Assembly (NCBI GenBank): GCA_026391455.1
Contig: JAPLEH010000034.1
Span: 1-33,941 of the forward strand
Origin: Bacteroidota bacterium
GTDB lineage: Bacteria > Bacteroidota > Bacteroidia > Chitinophagales > Chitinophagaceae
DNA: 33,941 nucleotides
Direction: 5' to 3'
The notes below the pieces were generated by a model. It saw only the letters and a program-made list of their open reading frames with translations. It was not told the DNA's origin and searched no databases. Of the stretch, positions 31,026 to 33,941 are shown one piece after another. Position 1 is the stretch's first letter, and every line of letters begins with the position of its first letter. The position numbers and the translations under genes are program-made.

Positions 31026-32750
31026 TTATGCAAACACTTCTCTGTCTTTTATCTTTCGTTTGTTTGTATAATACTCACTCCACCATGGTTTTTCTGTTGA
31101 TTTTCTGGGTGGCTTTACCAGTGACAGAACCTTTTTGGCTTTCTTCGCTTCGTTTTGCGCGACCCTGAAGTGGTAATGATCAAATATACGTATAGCTTCG
31201 ATCATATAAGAGACAGCTATCTTTCTATCTTGTATGAGAAGCAGATTTTCTCCATTCTTTGTATCTGCAGTTGGTGAGAAATTATATGAACCAAGGTATA
31301 CCCGTGCAGTTGGTTTATCAAAATCAATAACAACAAATTTGTGATGCATCCTCGTACCACCTCCACCGGTAGGTTCAGATTTAAATGGCTCCGGAAGGTT
31401 CTTTTTTAATACAGAAGGAAAAACAGGGGCCACATTCCCATCGGGTTTTAACAGATCGAATCCCCCCGTTTCTTTATCGGTAATGCCATATATGAAAATA
31501 GCATTTTTCTTAGTTAGTTTGGTAATGTTATTACGGATAGATCCGGTGGTTTGTGATAAGAAGGCCAATGAATAGAAAATACTTGATTTTGAATTATCTA
31601 ATAGATCCTTTGCTATCACATCTAACATGGCATTATTTGCACTATGAGGAGAAAAAGTGACTTTTGCGTTGATACCTGTTAGCCCTAAATCATTCCATCC
31701 TGCACTTGTGGTGGGACCAAAGTTCTTTACTCCATCAAATTTCCAATAATTATCAAAGGCTTCCAAAAAAGGTTTGATTGCTTTGGCACCGCGTACTATA
31801 ACTGCATTATTTGATTGCACATACAGGCCTCGCCAGGTGAAATTGGTTGAGCCGCATACGGCTGCTTTTACTTTTGTCCCGTCTACCACAATTGTTTTAT
31901 TATGTTGCAACTGACTCATATGATGACGTTTCACTTTTCCATTTGTAGAAGCAAGTAATCTGGCTGCTGCTAATGTCTCAGCAGCATCTTTCGGAGCATG
32001 TTCCCCGCTATCATCAATGATAATAGATAACCTTGTCTTCAATTTCTCGAGTCTTGTTACGATTTCCGGCTGATTAAGATCATATGCAACCACTTTTACT
32101 TTCGCTGTCTTATCCGCAATAGCCAGATCAAGCAGTTCAAGAATAGCACTCCGGCCTTCAAAGCCCATCCAGGTTAATGCTTCATCTGCTTTTGGATGAG
32201 TTGGGGTAAAATCAAGTCCTAACTTTCCTTTCTTCGGAAGTAACTTTGATATCCCTCCTGCCTTTTCATATTTATCGACAAAGGCCTGTGAGGAAACAAA
32301 GCCTCTGGTGAATGTAACATTGAGCTGATTGGGATATGTCTCCCGCTGCAGAGTGATGGATGCAGTTTGAGGTTCGCCGTAACTGAGTTCATCCATGGTA
32401 TTCATGAAAACCGGAGTTACCCGATAAGTAAACAATCCTTTGAGTTCTGCGTTACGTGGAAAATGCACCCATCTGAATTTTTGAATCGGTGCAAGAGTGG
32501 TGGGCCGGCTGATTTTGCTTGGTTTTCCTTTTTCATCTAAAAAAGAAACCCTGTTCTTTAATGCATAAAACTTATCTCCGCCAGGCTCTTTATACTCAAT
32601 AGCAAAACCAACAAAATCGTTTGATGGCTTTCCTTTTTTCCAATTCATTGCTATTAACAGCATGCCATCTCCCCGGTGTAGTTTTAATGAGAAAAGGGAT
32701 TTAGTATTGGTTCCAAGTACCTGAAAGTCGGCAGGATTAATCTTTGCCAT
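31026..32750 (-). CDS. Phospholipase D-superfamily protein with two HKD motifs
   Basis: A 574-residue protein from the ATG at 32750 (MAKINPADF); the frame stays open 27 codons further up, but that part is low-quality and less likely. There is no signal peptide, so it is probably cytoplasmic. Residues about 1-140 look like a beta-rich, fibronectin- or Ig-like domain (VGFAIEYKEPGGDKFYAL, TYRVTPVFMNTMDELSYGE). The PLD part has two complete HxK(x)4D motifs: H283-K285-D290 followed by GSTNF, and H469-K471-D476 followed by GSYNFS. Such enzymes cut phosphodiesters in lipids or nucleic acids; cytoplasmic two-HKD proteins include nucleases of defence and toxin systems. It has no partner gene here and is flanked by the tRNA and a REP array. 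The substrate is unknown. Confidence 0.85.
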   Translation of the reverse strand: MAKINPADFQVLGTNTKSLFSLKLHRGDGMLLIAMNWKKGKPSNDFVGFAIEYKEPGGDKFYALKNRVSFLDEKGKPSKISRPTTLAPIQKFRWVHFPRNAELKGLFTYRVTPVFMNTMDELSYGEPQTASITLQRETYPNQLNVTFTRGFVSSQAFVDKYEKAGGISKLLPKKGKLGLDFTPTHPKADEALTWMGFEGRSAILELLDLAIADKTAKVKVVAYDLNQPEIVTRLEKLKTRLSIIIDDSGEHAPKDAAETLAAARLLASTNGKVKRHHMSQLQHNKTIVVDGTKVKAAVCGSTNFTWRGLYVQSNNAVIVRGAKAIKPFLEAFDNYWKFDGVKNFGPTTSAGWNDLGLTGINAKVTFSPHSANNAMLDVIAKDLLDNSKSSIFYSLAFLSQTTGSIRNNITKLTKKNAIFIYGITDKETGGFDLLKPDGNVAPVFPSVLKKNLPEPFKSEPTGGGGTRMHHKFVVIDFDKPTARVYLGSYNFSPTADTKNGENLLLIQDRKIAVSYMIEAIRIFDHYHFRVAQNEAKKAKKVLSLVKPPRKSTEKPWWSEYYTNKRKIKDREVFA

Positions 32751-32861
32751 TGCAAAAAGGTTTATGTGGTTAAGGAATGAAAGAACTACCTGTTTCAACA
32801 CAAAACTCAACTCTTTTTTTACAAACTGCAAAGGTGTTTATACCCTTTTTAGTGAGTTTTC

Positions 32862-33102
32862 CCTCTACTCACTCTCCCGGGCCGATTCGCAGCAGGGACG
32901 CCGGAGGATTACGAAGCAAGCACCCCTATCATTACATTTCCGTCCGGCGTCTCCTCTCCCAGCCTTGTGCGCAGCAGGGACGCCGGGCGAATACGGAGGA
33001 TGCTTCCCTTTGGTCGAACTATACTTTTCCGACTGGCGTCTCCTCTCCCAGCCTTGTGCGCAGCAGGGACGCCGGGCGAATACGAAGGATGCTTCCCTTT
33101 GT
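32862..33102. repeat. REP-like palindromic repeat array (two full copies and one diverged copy)
   Basis: Two near-identical units begin at 32946 and 33035 (period 89 bp). Each has GGCGTCTCC paired with GGGACGCC across about 25 nt, then GGGCGAATACG and GATGCTTCCCTTTG. A diverged copy, with CTCTCCC and GCAGCAGGGACGCC, lies at 32862-32945. The array fills the space between the phospholipase D gene and the RAYT stop at 33103. The remaining part of this gap, 32751-32861, shows no gene and no clear signal. Confidence 0.85.
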
Positions 33103-33696
33103 TTATTCCTCTTTCCGTTCAATTAATTTTTTTATTACCACTTCCACATCCCTTACCCGATACCCCGCATGCTTTCCCGTAATGTAATAGCGGGCCGAAC
33201 TGTGTTCATATTTTGTTATGTCCTCCGCCAGATTCCATTTTCCTTTACAAGGATTGTTATGAATATAACTTAATTTCTGATAAGCAAATTCTTCCGTTTT
33301 GCAATACTTCCAATCGAATGAATCCTTCCATACTTCATGCCGGTGACCATTCGCCCGGTCTTTTGATGATACGACTTTTTCCAGCAATGTAAGGGTCTCT
33401 GTTTCGCGTCTGTCTTTCAACCGGCGAATTATTTCATACGCCATGAAACGTTTCCCATCGCCAACTACGGTATTCAGTTTTTTAGATGATTCACTAAAAT
33501 CAATCAGCGCATGTATATGATTGGGCATTATTACATATCCAACTATAGAATGGTTTTGTGTCTGCAGATAATCAAACCATTTATAGACCAGATCGTATCC
33601 ATCTGTTTGCGCCAGTAGGGGCAACCAGTTATAACAGGTAAATGTTATAAAATACAGACCCTGATTATAAGGAATAGTTGTACGGACGGGCATCAT
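33103..33696 (-). CDS. REP-associated tyrosine transposase (RAYT, Y1_Tnp family)
   Basis: A 197-residue single-domain transposase of the IS200/IS605-related HUH type. It has the start IPYNQGLYFITFTCYNWLPLL, the metal-binding HUH motif in VIMPNHIHALI and the catalytic tyrosine region KLSYIHNNPCKGKW. It is full length, with no frameshift. It ends exactly at the REP-like array and has an inverted copy of the REP sequence on its other side (33742-33791), the classic arrangement for a domesticated RAYT that recognises its own palindromes. Its job may be to spread or maintain REP elements rather than to move as an IS. Confidence 0.93.
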   Translation of the reverse strand: MMPVRTTIPYNQGLYFITFTCYNWLPLLAQTDGYDLVYKWFDYLQTQNHSIVGYVIMPNHIHALIDFSESSKKLNTVVGDGKRFMAYEIIRRLKDRRETETLTLLEKVVSSKDRANGHRHEVWKDSFDWKYCKTEEFAYQKLSYIHNNPCKGKWNLAEDITKYEHSSARYYITGKHAGYRVRDVEVVIKKLIERKEE

Positions 33697-33741
33697 GCGA
33701 AGATATGGACAGGCAATTTAGATTTTCGCTACGTAGCTCGA

Positions 33742-33791
33742 CCGGCGTCGGCCCTTTTGACACCGCCGGGTGGCCAGACGCCAGTCGGAAA
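33742..33791. repeat. REP-like palindrome upstream of the RAYT gene, inverted orientation
   Basis: CGGCGTC and GACGCC (33777-33782) form the arms of a palindrome with an inner GC-rich stem. The end GACGCCAGTCGGAAA is the reverse complement of TTTCCGACTGGCGTC at about 33027-33041 in the array, so REP-type sequence flanks the transposase in opposite orientations. Confidence 0.7.
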
Positions 33792-33813
33792 CGAAAGTAG
33801 TACTAGTGTTAAG

Positions 33814-33941
33814 TTAATCTAAAATTGACGGATATAACTTCTTGAGCTTAATCCTTGCTTCACTATTGGTGAACTGCCAGTTAATCTTACTTATTTTATT
33901 ATTTCTGCAATTTGTCCACGCCATCACTTCCTCTTTGATTT
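33814..33941 (-). CDS. IS630-type transposase, C-terminal end (continues beyond the window)
   Basis: The last 42 codons of a minus-strand frame are visible. They end with INWQFTNSEARIKLKKLYPS plus ILD and a TAA at 33814-33816. The pattern VMAWTNCRNN, then WQFTNSEARIKLKKLYPSI, matches the conserved C-terminus of IS630/Tc1-like DDE transposases. The rest lies past 33941, so whether it is intact cannot be judged. Terminal repeats are not recognisable in the bases before the REP-like element. Confidence 0.7.
   Translation of the reverse strand, partial: IKEEVMAWTNCRNNKISKINWQFTNSEARIKLKKLYPSILD

Noticed and set aside
32751-32831. 27-codon N-terminal extension of the phospholipase D protein
   Set aside because: The extension is not convincing as part of the domain, and MAKINPADF at 32750 is a better start for a cytoplasmic protein.
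32862-33102. REP array considered as CRISPR
   Set aside because: The sequence between palindromes is itself repeated, and a RAYT gene adjoins the array.

Overview
The window comes from a Bacteroidota chromosome, most likely the Chitinophagaceae (Chitinophaga and relatives). The signs are SusC/SusD outer-membrane proteins, an ECF sigma/FecR pair next to a SusC with an STN domain, a type IX secretion type B C-terminal domain, promoters of the TAnnTTTG type, and lipoproteins in most secreted gene products. Almost every gene is on the minus strand; only the AraC regulator, the tRNA and small sites are on plus.

Layout. (1) 1-228: a 24-bp tandem repeat runs off the left edge and abuts a truncated phosphodiesterase/alkaline phosphatase-superfamily gene (268-657). 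(2) 642-2084: a GH144-type (Pfam Glycoamylase) glucanase. (3) 2269-8951: a four-gene operon resembling planctomycete modules (PSD1/DUF1549/DUF1553 cytochrome, Tat-exported DUF1501, Tat-exported TIM barrel, DUF2231-like cytochrome with leucine-rich repeats). (4) 9111-9980: a divergent AraC-type regulator. The promoters of (2) and (3) share the same layout: a TATATTTG -7 element, a fixed spacer, and a two-block operator-like motif with identical spacing. I infer that one regulator, probably the AraC protein, controls both.

(5) 10163-30688: a polysaccharide utilization locus transcribed leftwards. In transcription order it holds ECF sigma, FecR, SusC, SusD, a LamG lipoprotein, a large FG-GAP/UnbV lipoprotein, a GH30 lipoprotein, a seven-haem cytochrome c lipoprotein, a second GH30, two GH144-type enzymes and a T9SS type B protein. 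Many junctions overlap or are separated by a few bases, so the last eight genes look co-transcribed. The enzymes point to a beta-glucan with 1,2-linkages (GH144) and perhaps 1,6-linkages (GH30). The unusual theme is c-type cytochromes embedded in both glucan modules.

(6) 30781-30900: a tRNA with CAT anticodon (probably Ile2), its promoter and a rho-independent terminator. (7) 31026-32750: a two-HKD phospholipase D-superfamily protein. (8) 32862-33791: a REP-like palindromic repeat array with its RAYT transposase and an inverted REP-like copy on the other side. (9) 33814-33941: the C-terminal end of an IS630-type transposase that leaves the window.

All calls come from reading the sequence; no database search was run.
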